Shown here in pieces: positions 50,675-60,990 of a stretch of DNA of 64,000 bases (position 1 is the stretch's first letter; each line of letters opens with the position of its first letter). The notes beneath the pieces are model-generated. The model was not told the DNA's origin, ran no database searches, and saw nothing but the letters and a program-made list of their open reading frames with translations. The DNA comes from Metellina segmentata. Taxonomy: Eukaryota > Arthropoda > Arachnida > Araneae > Tetragnathidae. A program made the translations under genes and the position numbers. Location: the NCBI GenBank assembly GCA_947359465.1, contig OX375881.1, positions 32,095,742-32,159,741 of the forward strand, in the 5' to 3' direction.

Positions 50675-51700
50675 TGTTTCACCAGTTGACTGGTTGTCTG
50701 AGAATAGTATACGAGATTTTTCGTACTCACCGCCAAAGCGCCGGGGGATGGAATGGCCACCGTACTGGTTTATTGAAGTTAAATCTGTTCCTTTTTTGTT
50801 AAATTGAAAATGCAGTAATTATTTTTTATATTTTGTGTTTAACCAACTATGTAATATTCTCTTGAATTGTATAAGAATATATTTCTATTTTGATTATACC
50901 TGATGTGTTCTGATTTTCTTGCATGATTACAAAACACAACCACGATCACGGCCTTGTCGAAAGTATTACACCGGTATTCCCGAATAAACGCTTAACGAAT
51001 CTCATACTCGAATCGCAACTTGCAATTAAAGACATGTAGTATACAGAGAAGGAGACTTTAAAGTTACCATGGATACGAGAAGAATCCTTTCCGCTATTGA
51101 ACCAAATCATGTGTTGACTCAAACTTCGTCTGCGAGGTTATTTCCCCTGATTCGCTTATTTTGTTTCTTTCCAAGTTCGAAAGCACCTTCTGTACACTTC
51201 CAAATTCAATTGCCGGAAAGTTCGGAAATATGGTAGACACGGAAGTTGAGAAGAGAAGTTCCCTTTGACGTTGTAAAGATGGCGGGAAGACGTGAACAAA
51301 AAGACAAAGATCTGAAGACGATTGGCTGCTTTGATTGAAAAGAAATTTTGTTTGATATAATTTATTGCTGAGGAGTTGTAAGATGTTTTCACTCCAGTGT
51401 TGGTGTGTATCAAGAGTTGTTTGAAGACATCCAATTTAATGCAACTTGAATTTGAAAAAGCTTTTCAAAATCAGTGTTAATTAACTACGTTGATAGTAAA
51501 TAGGATTTTCTTAAGTTAAAGATTTTTTTTGGATCACACTACTAAATTACAAATTTCACCATAGTGCATTTCATCGTGTCATCAGCATTTATAGGTGTCG
51601 ATAGCAATCCATGTTTCTGCGCATTCATTGAATAATGGTAACTTTTCCATTGGCATGTCTTAACTTGTCTCAGATGGTGGTGATCAACATCTGAAATATA
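50675..51700. other. Unique sequence, no gene seen
   Basis: No repeat or domain-bearing frame recognised. The TA at 51,699-51,700 is the left target duplication of element C. Confidence 0.5.
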
Positions 51701-53240
51701 CTCTGTTGTCCAAAATTAACTTTACATTCATAGAATAAAAGATTTCTCAGAAACTGTGAACTGTACTTTTATGAATTTGTGTGGTATTGGACATAACATA
51801 ATAACACATAAATACAAAGGAAAAAACTTAAGAAATCTACATATGATAAAAAACTATAGCATGATACAGTAAAAATGACAATAATATGTGAAAAGAAGAG
51901 TTTAGAAAAAGAAAAAAATAATCAATAAAAAAATTAAGGCTTATAAGTTCAATATGGAATGTGATCGCCCCTGACTTGTACACACATATCATAACGTAAT
52001 TTTCATGCTGACAGTAATGTCATTAACCACAGTTTGGAGTATTAAGTTCCACTCCTCCAGCAATGCGGTCTTCAGGGCAGTTATATCTCTAAGAGGAGGA
52101 CGTCTCCGTGTAACTGTTTTTCCAAGGTAGTCTCAGAATCTCTCTATCGGGTTTCGATTAGGAGATTGTGCTGGCCATGATATTCGATCAATGACTTCAT
52201 TTTGAAGAAATTCGTCTACGAGGTTTGCTCGATGTGGACGAGCATTACCGTCCGTAAATAAAATATAACATACATATGCACCTCATAAAAGTCTTGCATA
52301 ACGTTCTAAGACCTCATCTGATATCTCTAGCCGGTCACAGATCCTCTGTTGAAAACGCGTGGGGGTGTATGTCTATCAATCATTATGCCTCCGCACACCA
52401 TCACACATGCACTACCAAAACGGTCACATTCTAAAAAAGATTTCGTGTTTCTGACTACCTCCAGATGTAAAAACGTTTAGAATTACATGTTAAACTAAAC
52501 CTCAACTCATCAGTAAAGAGAAGATGGGTCCATTGGTGTTGAATCCAGTTCTGATGGTCTTTGCACTAATTAAAGCGATCGCTCTATTGTTGTGAAAACA
52601 GTGAAGTACGTACCCTTGGTTTCTGGCATAAATGCCTTTTTCATTAAGCCTTCCGTATAACGTTCGACGTGAAACAACAGTTATCATGGTTGCTGCAAGC
52701 TGTGAACTTAACAGCCGATCAGAAAGTTCACACGTGTTACGACGGGCAGTTATTGCCATATATCGATCTTGAGAAGCAGTTGTACATTTACAAGATAGTC
52801 CAGACTTCCATACAACAGTTCCAGAGTTCTGAAATGGTTTCCATACCACCGAGTCTGTCGGTCTTGAAATAGTTTCACATCTCGCTGCTTCCATGATTGT
52901 CTGCCTTGCTTCTAAACAGTCGATAATGCGCCACTTCACAGATTCTTCCAAATGATACTTCGGAACTATAACACATCATTTTGAGTCTTTACACACTGAA
53001 ATAAAACGCTATATTGCAGACATTGAGTAAGATTTTTCACTTTGAGCAAGGCACTTGATTCACCGTAGAATGACGTAACGCCTTGATTTGAATATCAGAA
53101 ACCGTTTGATCACTTTTGATTGGATAATGCTAATTAGGCAAGTCTTTCACACAGTCCCTGCAAAAATGGATTACATCGATTGGGTATTTAATGTAATATA
53201 ATTATTGTTGGGGATATAAAAATAATTTTGGACGTGAGTG
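51701..53240 (-). mobile_element. Tc1-like DNA transposon, complete but decayed (element C)
   Basis: A 1,540-bp element bounded by TA at 51,699-51,700 and 53,241-53,242. The left end starts CTCTGTTGTCCAAAATTAAC and the right end, read inward, CACTCACGTCCAAAATTATT; about 20 of the first 27 positions agree. The transposase lies on the minus strand and is badly mutated. Ends and protein differ from elements A/E and B, so this is a third Tc1-like family. Confidence 0.85.
51949..52951 (-). pseudogene. Tc1-like transposase pseudogene of element C
   Basis: The first recognisable codons near 52,951 read EESVKWRIIDCLEARQTIME (no ATG in this frame here), then a basic DNA-binding half with SQDRYMAITARRNTCELSD and RRTLYGRLNEKGIYARNQG. 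A frameshift near 52,530 moves the reading to HQNWIQHQWTHLLFTDELRF, which contains the first catalytic aspartate motif. Further downstream, after more frame changes, comes DGNARPHRANLVDEFLQNE then SWPAQSPNRNPIERF and a stop in place of the usual tryptophan. The residue before NARPH, normally the second catalytic aspartate, is glycine. The site is 34 residues from the glutamate (DD34E spacing). The frame ends VQVRGDHIPY at 51,949. Inactive. Confidence 0.83.
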
Positions 53241-53369
53241 TATTTTGAGTTGACTGCACCCAAATCAACGCCCTACTGTAATGGTAAAATAAAATTGCTT
53301 AACATCCCCTGGTGGTTATTTTATAAACTTTTGCCTAGCTCATGGCCTACTTAAACCTTTTCAACGAGA

Positions 53370-53720
53370 TATATCGTCCATCAAGATCCAACCAATGTTG
53401 CTAATGACCAGAGATCTCGTCATCAAGACTTAGCCGCATTTTTTATGACAAGATCAAGATCTGTTAAGTTTTCTCCCAATAACGAGAGACGAAGAGATCT
53501 TGATCAACGAAATATCTCGGCCATCAAGTATCTGGTCAGGTTTACCTTAACGAGATTCCTGTTCGAGACATCTATCAGAAGGGTAAAGATATTGCCGATT
53601 TTGTTCGATTGTGCCGACAAGATCAATATTTGGTCAGTTTTCTTGCAATGACGAGAAACGAAGATATCTTTATAGACCAGATATCTATAAGAGGAAATAA
53701 TTCGAATTTCTCGGCGGAAC
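53370..53720. repeat. GATCTC dispersed repeat, third block
   Basis: A chain of related modules: ATATCGTCCATCAAGATCC, GACCAGAGATCTCGTCATCA, GAAGAGATCTTGATCAACGA, AAATATCTCGGCCATCAAG and CGAAGATATCTTTATAGACC. Several contain palindromic GAGATCTC or AGATATCT centres. Similar modules flank the SINE at 30.0-30.8 kb. Unclassified. Confidence 0.5.
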
Positions 53721-53827
53721 GTGAGATCTTTAAGACCTGGGATTCCCTACCCGTCGGACTTATGATGAATGCGCACATCGAAAAGATTAGCGTTTTGACT
53801 ATGGCTATAGATATACGATCAAAGTAA

Positions 53828-54420
53828 GGGAGTACCACTTTCCTAAAATCGTAACATCGATTAATATTTGATTCCTTATACCTCTTAAAGAGCACTGCGA
53901 CTCTCCTACTGTAAATTTAGGAAGGTTGGTAGTTGGATTAACTTTTCATTGGATCAACACAATGGGTTATTGACAATCGCCCACGAGCTGTTGGGCAAAC
54001 TTCCACACCACTCTAACATGAAGACATTTGAGGCTACGACAGATTTATGTGCTCTAGGTAGATAATTAACGTCACATTGGTGCAACACATCGATCTATTG
54101 GCCTTCATTCTCCTTCCTAAATACTAGAGATCAAAATAGGGGAGTGCCACTCTCCTAAAAACTATATATCAATTAATCTTTGGCCCCTTACACCTCATAA
54201 ACAGATCTACGACTTTCCTACTGTAAATTTAAGTACCTAGGTAGTTGAATTAACTTTTAACTGGATCAACACAACGGGTTATTGACGATCTCCAACGAGC
54301 TTTCGGCCAAACTTCCACACCACTCTAACATGAAAACATTTGAAGTCACGATATATTTAACGTGTACTAAATAGTTGATTAACGTCACACTGGGCGCAAG
54401 ATATCGATCTACTGACGACT
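53828..54420. repeat. 312-bp tandem duplication containing a SINE fragment
   Basis: GGGAGTACCACTTTCCTAAA at 53,828 corresponds to GGGAGTGCCACTCTCCTAAA at 54,140. The order ATTAAT-(A/C)TTTG, CTACTGTAAATTTA, GTAGTTG(G/A)ATTAACTTTT, CAACACAA(T/C)GGGTTATTGAC, CTTCCACACCACTCTAACAT and the following SINE 3' start is the same in both. The SINE-derived part is in reverse orientation and lacks its central region in both units, so the deletion preceded the duplication. Confidence 0.75.
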
Positions 54421-55262
54421 GTCCGGGATCGATCCCGAAAAGAAAGACTCTAGGCCAACGCCTCGTCATATTGAGCCACGGTCAGAACACCTGAGTTGGC
54501 ACCCCACTCTCCATACTTCCACACCACGCCAACATGAGGACATTTGATCCTACTAGATTTAATTTGCACCACGACCGTCTTTAGATGGATTTAACGTGCA
54601 CTAGCATCACATACATGACGGTCTTTAGATGGATTTAACGTGCACTAGCATCACATACATGACGGTCTTTGGATGGATTTAACGTGCACTAGCATCACAT
54701 ACATGACGGTCCTTGGATGGATTTAACGTGCATTAGCAACACATACATGACGGTCTTTGGATGGATTTAACGTGCACTAGCATCACATACATGACGGTCC
54801 TTGGATGGATTTAACGTGCATTAGCAACACATACATGACGGTCTTTGGATGGATTTAACGTGCACTAGCATCACATTCCTGACGGTGTTTGGATGGATTT
54901 AACGTGCACTAGCATCACATACATGACGGTCTTTGAATGGATTTAACGTGCAATAGCATCACATTCATGACGATCTTTGGATGAATTTAACGAGCACTAG
55001 CATCACATACATGACGGTCTTTGAATGGATTTAACGTGCACTAGCATCACATTCATGACGATCTTTGGATGAATTTAACGAGCACTAGCATCACATACAT
55101 GACGGTCTTTGGATGGATTTAACGTGCACTAGCATCACATACATGACGGTCTTTGAATGGATCTAGTTTTGAACTCCCTGTCCCCCTGTTGCTTATCTGT
55201 TACTCTTCCAACCGGAATACCGCTGTTCCACTGTAAATTAATGACCGTAATACAGATTGGTC
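54371..55262 (-). mobile_element. SINE copy expanded by an internal 44-bp minisatellite
   Basis: The left part (GATTAACGTCACACTGGGCG, CCGGGATCGATCCCGAAAAG, GAGTTGGCACCCCACTCTCC, ACCACGCCAACATGAGGACA) is the reversed SINE 3' half. After about 54,573 a 44-bp segment is tandemly repeated, and after 55,160 the SINE resumes with its tRNA-like head (GTTTTGAACTCCCTGTCCCC, GTTACTCTTCCAACCGG). The repeated segment corresponds to the GGATTTAACGTGCACTAG...GACGGTCTTTGGAT part of a normal SINE. Confidence 0.85.
54573..55165 (+). repeat. 44-bp minisatellite inside the SINE
   Basis: GACGGTCTTTGGATGGATTT starts at 54,617, 54,661, 54,705, 54,749, 54,793, 54,837, 54,881, 54,925, 54,969, 55,013, 55,057, 55,101 and 55,145, with an older copy at 54,573, all exactly 44 bp apart. 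Variants such as GTCCTTGG with CATTAGCAACAC, and CGATCTTTGGATGAATT with ACGAGCACT, occur in alternating units, showing that dimers were also amplified. Confidence 0.92.
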
Positions 55263-56480
55263 TGCTGAATGTTGCATGATCCATTGTTGAGCTGTATTGA
55301 ACATAATTAGTTACATTTATTTTGCAATAAATAATGAAAATCAATCTTTAACTACTCGCGACGCCTTTATGACATACTTCAATTGTGAGTGTCATCCAAG
55401 AGCAACTTTAAACAAAGTTCTTATTTTAACTGTGACATCTACTCAATTTCAATATTCACACGTATCTCAAAAAATCATTTACATCGATATCACTCTCCTA
55501 ATAATTGGTCATCAATTCACATTTAACCCCTAACAACACAAATCTAACTACCCTGCTGTTCAAATAATGATTGTAATCAAAATATTTCCGTTAAATGATT
55601 TGCTGTTCTATTGTTTAGAGTTGTATTGAACATAAAAAATCGTAATAAATAACACAAACTCAGTTAACTATATTCGTAAATGCTTCTATAACAATTCTAA
55701 GCCTCTGACACACTTCAATTGTGAGTGACATCGAAGACAACTTTGCCGATCAACCATTCTGGTGATTAAGGTGTTAGCCTCTAGATAGGAAGGTTCTTGG
55801 TTCGAATTCGGGTCAGTACATGGACGTTTGTAAGCGGATGGTGCAGAGGCTGCTGGTGTACCATAAATCTGTCGTGGCCGAAAGTCCTCCCGTTGGGTTG
55901 GCGTGGAAGTTTGGAGAGTGGGGAGCCAGTTCAGGTGTTGCACCGTCAGCTGACCGTGGTTCAAAATTATGTTGTGTTGTCCTCGGATGTTTCCCTTAGG
56001 AATTCATCCCGGATCGTCGTAAATAGCCCGTTGTGTTGCTTTATTTTGACGTAAGTGAAAATTACCTTACCTTACCTAAGAGCAACTTTAAACAAAGTTC
56101 ATATTTTAACTGTGATATCTACTCAATCTCAAAAAATCCTTTACATAGATACCACTCTCCCAAAAATTAGACATCAATTCACCTTTTAACCTTTCACAAC
56201 ACAAACAAATCTAGCTACCCTACTGTAAAATTAATGATTGTAATATACATATCTCACTAAATGATTTCCTGTTCCTTTGTTTAGAGTTATATCGAACATA
56301 AATAATCGCAAGTATTTGGCAATGAATACCCCAAATTCCGTTAACTATTCACAAATGCCTCTATGGCAATTCATTCTAAGCGACATCCAAGAGCGAATTT
56401 CAGTTTTCTAACTTTAACTGTGACGTCTTTACTCAATTTCAATTTTCGCACTTGTCTCAACATCCTCTACATCGGTTTTC
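55225..56480 (+). repeat. Three-unit tandem repeat of about 330 bp, middle unit split by a SINE
   Basis: Unit 1 runs from about 55,225, unit 2 from about 55,560 and unit 3 from about 56,225. Each shows in order GTAAATTAATGAC/ATTAATGATTGTAAT, a TTG(T/A)TTAGAGTTGTATTGAAC-like segment, CTTCAATTGTGAGTG or its decayed form, AGAGCAACTTTAAACAAAGT, ACTGTGACATCTACTCAATT and CACTCTCCTAATAATTGG. Unit 2 is interrupted at 55,745-56,077 by a full-length SINE. Removing the SINE leaves units of similar length. No coding potential recognised. Confidence 0.8.
55745..56077 (+). mobile_element. Full-length tRNA-derived SINE with target-site duplication
   Basis: The best-delimited SINE of the window, 333 bp. It starts GCCGATCAACCATTCTGGTG, with A-box-like GATTAAGGTGTTAGCC and B-box GGTTCGAATTC about 35 bp later, the polymerase III promoter of tRNA-related SINEs. 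The body holds TCTGTCGTGGCCGAAAGTCC, GCGTGGAAGTTTGGAGAGTG, CTGACCGTGGTTCAAAATTA and AGCCCGTTGTGTTGC. The 3' tail is a TTACC repeat. AAGACAACTTT before and AAGAGCAACTTT after are the target-site duplication. The undisturbed target can be read in the neighbouring tandem unit (CCAAGAGCAACTTTAAAC). Confidence 0.92.
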
Positions 56481-57389
56481 TCTTTGATCTTTGTGCTCGG
56501 TTCACCCCCCCCCCCCTCTTCCACCGAAAAAAGTCGATAAAATCACGTGAAAAATTACTCGCTGGAGATCAAAGCTCCTTCAAAGTCTATAAATGAAATT
56601 AGAACTTTTGGATGAAGGTCATCCTCCAATCGATGCTTTGGAGAGGCTGGCAGTCAACCTTTGTATACATCGACGGATTTCACAAAAGACACGTCGAATC
56701 CTAATGCAATTAATCTTCCAACACGTAGCATGAACTTCTTGTTGACTTTACGTCGATAAATCGGAAGTATGGACCAACAGCCCTTTGGATACACGTTCCG
56801 AGTTTCTTTTGTTGTTTGAATCCAGCCTTTATTTTTCTTGTGATATTTTTGAAAGCGGGGTCCGCTGTAAAGATATTTTCCAAGTTCCATTTATAAAGTT
56901 TCGTAAGTTTCTATACGGTAATATTGTTTTGGAAATGGACGGTTTTGAATGGAATAAAATGAACTTTCAAACTTTGCTATTTGACTATCAAACCATTGTT
57001 TTGCTAAATAATAAGAACCTTAATCACGCTAGTTATTAATGGAACCTGCAAAGAATCTAGTTTTAAAAAAAACGACATAGTTTAAAAAAAACACACAAGA
57101 AAACGATTGGATTCATTTAGAGTTCCTCTATGGCAAAATATTGTTTTAGAATGAACGCTGCTCAATAGAATTAGCTAGAGCTTAAACTTTTGTTTTTTTA
57201 TGTAAAACCATCGTGTAATCGAATAATAAAAGCTACTAATGCCGCTAAAAAATCCGTCGAAAATATAAGCTATATTTTACTTCGTGTATTTTTATATGTT
57301 TTAGTATACTAGCATGTTTCAGTACCTACTGTTCTGGCATACGAAGTATCAATACTTCATCCATCGAGCTGTAAATACTTTTATTTTTA
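56481..57389. other. Unique sequence, no gene seen
   Basis: Begins with a run of twelve C at 56,505-56,516. Frames of about 80 codons on both strands (56,654-57,039) show no recognisable domain. Confidence 0.5.
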
Positions 57390-57464
57390 GGTTTTGATCC
57401 CGGCCGTCGCCAATAGCCCCCTGTGTTGCTCCTGTGGGACGTATAATTAAATACCTACCTACCT
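57390..57464 (+). mobile_element. SINE 3'-end fragment, main family
   Basis: TTTTGATCCCGGCCGTCGCC, AATAGCCCCCTGTGTTGCTC and AATTAAATACCTACCTACCT are the 3' end and the tail of the main SINE in plus orientation. Confidence 0.75.
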
Positions 57465-57596
57465 GTACATATTTTCGTGTAAATAAATATAAAGTTAGTT
57501 GTTTTCATGTTGTGTACATAGTCGCGTAATTTGTCATAACGCTTGTCTACCAGCCAACAGGCCCCAGTGTCAAATTCCGGTTTGAAATCACAATGT

Positions 57597-57700
57597 TGGT
57601 AGGTATGGTATTTTTAATAACGTAGCAATGGAGGAACTCCAAGGGAAAGATCAAAGGATAACACCACGTAATTTTGAACCACGTAAATCAGAAGAAAGCG
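57597..57700 (-). mobile_element. SINE 3'-end fragment, main family
   Basis: GTAGGTATGGTATTTTTAAT, AACGTAGCAATGGAGGAAC and ATAACACCACGTAATTTTGA match the reversed 3' end. The 90-codon plus frame starting at 57,628 begins inside it. Confidence 0.65.
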
Positions 57701-57956
57701 ACAATATGACGAGAAAGAGAGAGAAAGAGAGTGAAAGGGTGACTGACCATCAAACGAATTATACCTCAGAGGAAGAGACACCGAAGACCCCTGAAGAAGG
57801 TGGCAGAATTGCACGCGTAACGGCATATGATGTAAACAATGATCCTCTGTATACAGTTTCCACCCTATTCATTATAATTAAAAGTGGTAAACATATTTAA
57901 CAATATTGAACGTCAATCAAAATTTCAATGAGTCAAAATGGCCATTTCTCACAATC

Positions 57957-58690
57957 TTAACCCACTGGCTGATTATCCCGCGATTTCCACGGGCAACTCA
58001 AATGTAGCAAAATTTGCTCATCCCGCGATTTTCGCGGGCAGGTGTTTTTCTATTTTTATTGAGGAGCGCATCCCGCCTTTTTACCGTTTAACCAATGAAA
58101 TAAATTACATACAGTGTTAGGCGTTAAATTTAGATTTTGGTCAACAGTTGTCGCTAGTCGTCCACTAAATTGCGGCATTTGAAGGTACTTAGTATTTACC
58201 GCTCTAACTTCACGCCTTTGTTTGGCGCCTTTTTCTAATCAGAAATGGCTGCTAGAAAACGTTCAGCGATTGACAGAGTATATATTCCTGATGATTTATC
58301 AGATTCTGAAAGTGATTTTAGTTTTGATAGTGATAGATATATAGATTTTTCGGACTGCTCCTCAGATAGCGATGAATCTGATCATGATTCAATAAACTTG
58401 CAAAGCGTTAGGCAGTGGTGCAAAATTGATATGAAGAATATTCTTCCTACTCCTCCTCCTATAGTTCCTTTTCGTGGAAATCCGGTGCATATAACTGTGC
58501 ATATAACTAACTTCTAATAACTTCTGACAGTTTAGTTTCTCATGATAAAAATCTGTATAAAAAGTCTTTTCTAGAAAGAAAAAAATGCATATTTCAATTC
58601 TCCAATATATATAGATTTTTAATATGCAAAAAAAAAATACACGATTTTTGTAGCGATTTTGGTCCACAAATTGAGCAGTCAGAGGGTTAA
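57957..58690 (+). mobile_element. piggyBac-like internally deleted element
   Basis: Flanked by TTAA at 57,957-57,960 and 58,687-58,690, the target duplication of piggyBac elements. The left end reads TTAACCCACTGGCTGATTA and the right end, inverted, TTAACCCTCTGACTGCTCA, matching at most positions. Inside the left end two CCCGCGA...GGG palindromes (57,977-57,993 and 58,022-58,038) lie 45 bp apart. A 90-codon remnant of a piggyBac-type N-terminus lies at 58,245-58,517. The 726-bp interior is too short for the transposase, so the element is non-autonomous. Confidence 0.85.
58245..58517 (+). pseudogene. N-terminal remnant of a piggyBac-type transposase
   Basis: The 90-residue frame starts MAARKRSAIDRVYIPDDLSD and continues with an aspartate/serine-rich acidic stretch (SDSESDFSFDSDRYIDFSD, DSDESDHDS), then VRQWCKIDMKNILPTPPPIV and PFRGNP. 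An acidic N-terminus followed by W..I, a proline stretch and PF.GNPG is characteristic of PGBD/piggyBac transposases ahead of their catalytic domain. Here the frame stops about 15 residues after GNP, so the catalytic aspartates and the C-terminal cysteine-rich domain are absent. The break matches an internal deletion joining the gene's 5' end to the element's 3' end. The frame is intact, so an N-terminal peptide could in principle be made. Confidence 0.75.
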
Positions 58691-58776
58691 TTTGAATATT
58701 TATAATCCTCACAAATATACGGGAAGAAATAAAAGCTTGTCACAACACCAATAATTGTAATTTGGATTCGTATCTT

Positions 58777-58982
58777 CATAGTCTTGATTTTAAGCATATG
58801 TTATTATTTTAATTATAGCTATGTACTTAACTCCTGTAAACCCACCAAAATTCAGACTTCACCTTTTTGATATGTTCGTCATAGTCTTGATTTTAAGCAT
58901 ATGTTATTATTTTAATTATAGCTATGTACTTAACTCCTGTAAACCCACCAAAATTCAGACTTCACCTTTTTGATATGACACG
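58777..58982 (+). repeat. 103-bp perfect tandem duplication
   Basis: CATAGTCTTGATTTTAAGCA begins at 58,777 and again at 58,880, and the copies stay identical through TTCACCTTTTTGATATG (ending 58,874 and 58,977). The absence of differences suggests a recent event or an assembly duplication. Confidence 0.9.
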
Positions 58983-60201
58983 GAAATACATACACCCACA
59001 ATTAAAACAAACGCGTACCTTATTTTTATCTGATACAGTATTATTTAAAAAATTATTCAAGTACGTAAGATTTAGTGAGATCAGAAATAATGAAACATTT
59101 CTCTTAAGACAATCAAAAATACTATCAGCATTAAACTGAATGAACCACCTCAGTTCTCGTAACGCACAAACAAACCTCATTGATGCGTTGCGCAAATTAA
59201 CTTCGAATTTAAAGCACGTCAAAATGAAATGCGTACCCTTATCGACAGCCTGCGAAATAAATACTCAAAGCCTCACTTGATATCACTACTCTAATGAACG
59301 CATAATAAAACAGATCCTTCTGATCAACAAATCCCTAAAAAGTCGAGAATCTTGCATTTTTCAAAAGCACCTACACAACACAGAGACAAGTTGGACAATT
59401 AATGTCAAAACAATAATTTAAGCGTTATCATGCCCTCAACTGAAAAGAGCTCCTTCTTGATCAGAAACTTATTTTTCACTCCCAGCTCCTATTATAATTC
59501 TCTAAAAATTAATTCCACAGCTAATAAACTCGAATTGCTAAAAGAAAAGTGGGAAAGTTGTCAGATCCAGCATTTCTCTTTTAGTTTGTCTTGATCGTCG
59601 ATGCAAGTGCGTTTTCCCAATTAATTTCAAATGTTTTCGTGAGTTTCTGCTGGAAATATGCCTAGAAGAATTTAAATTCTCTAATTAAATAGCAGGCATT
59701 TCCCCCAGTATAAAACTTCGCCTACCCAGTTCGACTCGAACTTTAAAGGGAATATTTTAAGCGGATAGTTTTAATAGCTTTTTCATTTACATCTCTAAAG
59801 AGAAAGGAACTTAGGGCAATCTCTGCATGAATTTTTATTTTGATTCTTCCCTTAGTTCCGCTCTATCATGCCGGGAGCTTTGGGTAGAAATTAGATCAGC
59901 CCCTGCATTAGCGTCGACTTTCTAATGATTTGTTTTTGGTGTTTCGACAAGTAACAAGGAAGTTGGCGGAACGAACTTGGAAAACTTTTCCTTCAAATAT
60001 TCAGTTTCCCCGAGATCGTTAAGCTTAAGAAGTTTTTTTTACGTCGTTTGGGATGATTTGGATGGAGTCAAAGTGGATGTAAAGAAAGTGCATGATTTCT
60101 TGTGTGTCCGGTAAATTAATAGTCCTTTGAGTAAGAGAAAAAATCCGTTAAGATAAAAAGTGCATGTTAAGACAGATCACCTACGAGAACATCACTTTAT
60201 G
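58983..60201. other. Unique sequence, no gene seen
   Basis: No recognised repeat or domain. The plus frame 58,924-59,139 begins inside the 103-bp duplication and resembles nothing I know. Confidence 0.5.
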
Positions 60202-60240
60202 CATGTATAATTCAGTGCGCCGATCTGGGAATTATACATG
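60202..60240. repeat. Perfect 12-bp inverted repeat (hairpin)
   Basis: CATGTATAATTC (60,202-60,213) and GAATTATACATG (60,229-60,240) are exact reverse complements around the 15-base loop AGTGCGCCGATCTGG. No T-run follows. Confidence 0.7.
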
Positions 60241-60359
60241 TGCCACATCTAAATATATGAGCGTAGATGAAAATTAAGTGTATATTTTAAAATCCAATAG
60301 ACATATAAATTAAAAAAAGAAGCAAGTGTAGTGAAAGCCAAACGCGAAAAAAAAGGAGG

Positions 60360-60480
60360 TAATTTAATTGATTTTGGACTGGAGCAACACAAAGGGCTAT
60401 TGGCAATGATTCGCGATCCTTCCCGAAGAAAAGATCCGAGGATCGTTATTTGGAATCCTGGTCAAATGACCAAGAAAGTA
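60360..60480 (-). mobile_element. SINE fragment, main family
   Basis: TTTGGACTGGAGCAACACAA, AGGGCTATTGGCAATGATTC and CGATCCTTCCCGAAGAAAAG match the reversed 3' end; the rest has decayed. Confidence 0.65.
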
Positions 60481-60689
60481 TTAGAAATTTTCAGACATCC
60501 AAAGAAATAGAATCAAGTTTACCATGCCAAATTCATCGGCAGAAAGTAAAGAATACAGTGCTTGGAAATGTAACAATTCCAATCAATGGAAAAATGCAAC
60601 ACCATGCAAGATGAGAGATATCGAAGCCATATTTAATACCAAAATAACGTAAAGGACAAGGGTTAACTTATCGAAATTACAGATCCTTT

Positions 60690-60990
60690 TAACTTTCAGA
60701 ACGTGAAAAAAAGCAGTATTTCGTGTAGCAGTCATGGGTGGTAAAACTACTCCTACCTCTGTAAGCAATGGGAGAAACTTTGGGAGTGTATTTCAGGTAT
60801 GCCAGTCCATGCTATTTCCAGACGTTGCCAAAGTTCATCTGCCGTACACGCGGGTGATGCATCGGTTGGGTGCCAGACGTTGGACAGTCAATGATCGATA
60901 CCGATCTGTTAGATGGGTGGGGTCAGATCTGGTGAAGGGGTGGACCAGGGAAAGTTTTTTATGTTGCATGCCACGTGCGGTCGTGTATTT
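60690..60990 (-). pseudogene. Tc1-like transposase C-terminal fragment (element D)
   Basis: One minus-strand frame reads FPWSTPSPDLTPPI and a stop, which corresponds to the PWPARSPDLSPIE block with the last catalytic residue lost. It continues with TADELWQRLEIAWTGIP and SQSFSHCLQR, matching the family's C-terminal (V)DELWQR.E.AW..IP...I.SLF.SMPRR. There are at least four stops. No termini or N-terminal half were found, so this is an old fragment, probably of yet another Tc1-like family. Confidence 0.68.

Noticed and set aside
55745..55820. Functional tRNA gene at SINE heads
   Set aside because: A and B boxes are present but the cloverleaf stems cannot be formed properly; these are tRNA-derived SINE heads.
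57628..57900. 90-codon acidic/basic plus-strand frame
   Set aside because: It begins inside a SINE fragment and has no recognisable domain.
58924..59139. 71-codon plus frame that could be an exon
   Set aside because: Its start lies in the 103-bp duplication and I recognise no family; splice-site evidence is too weak.
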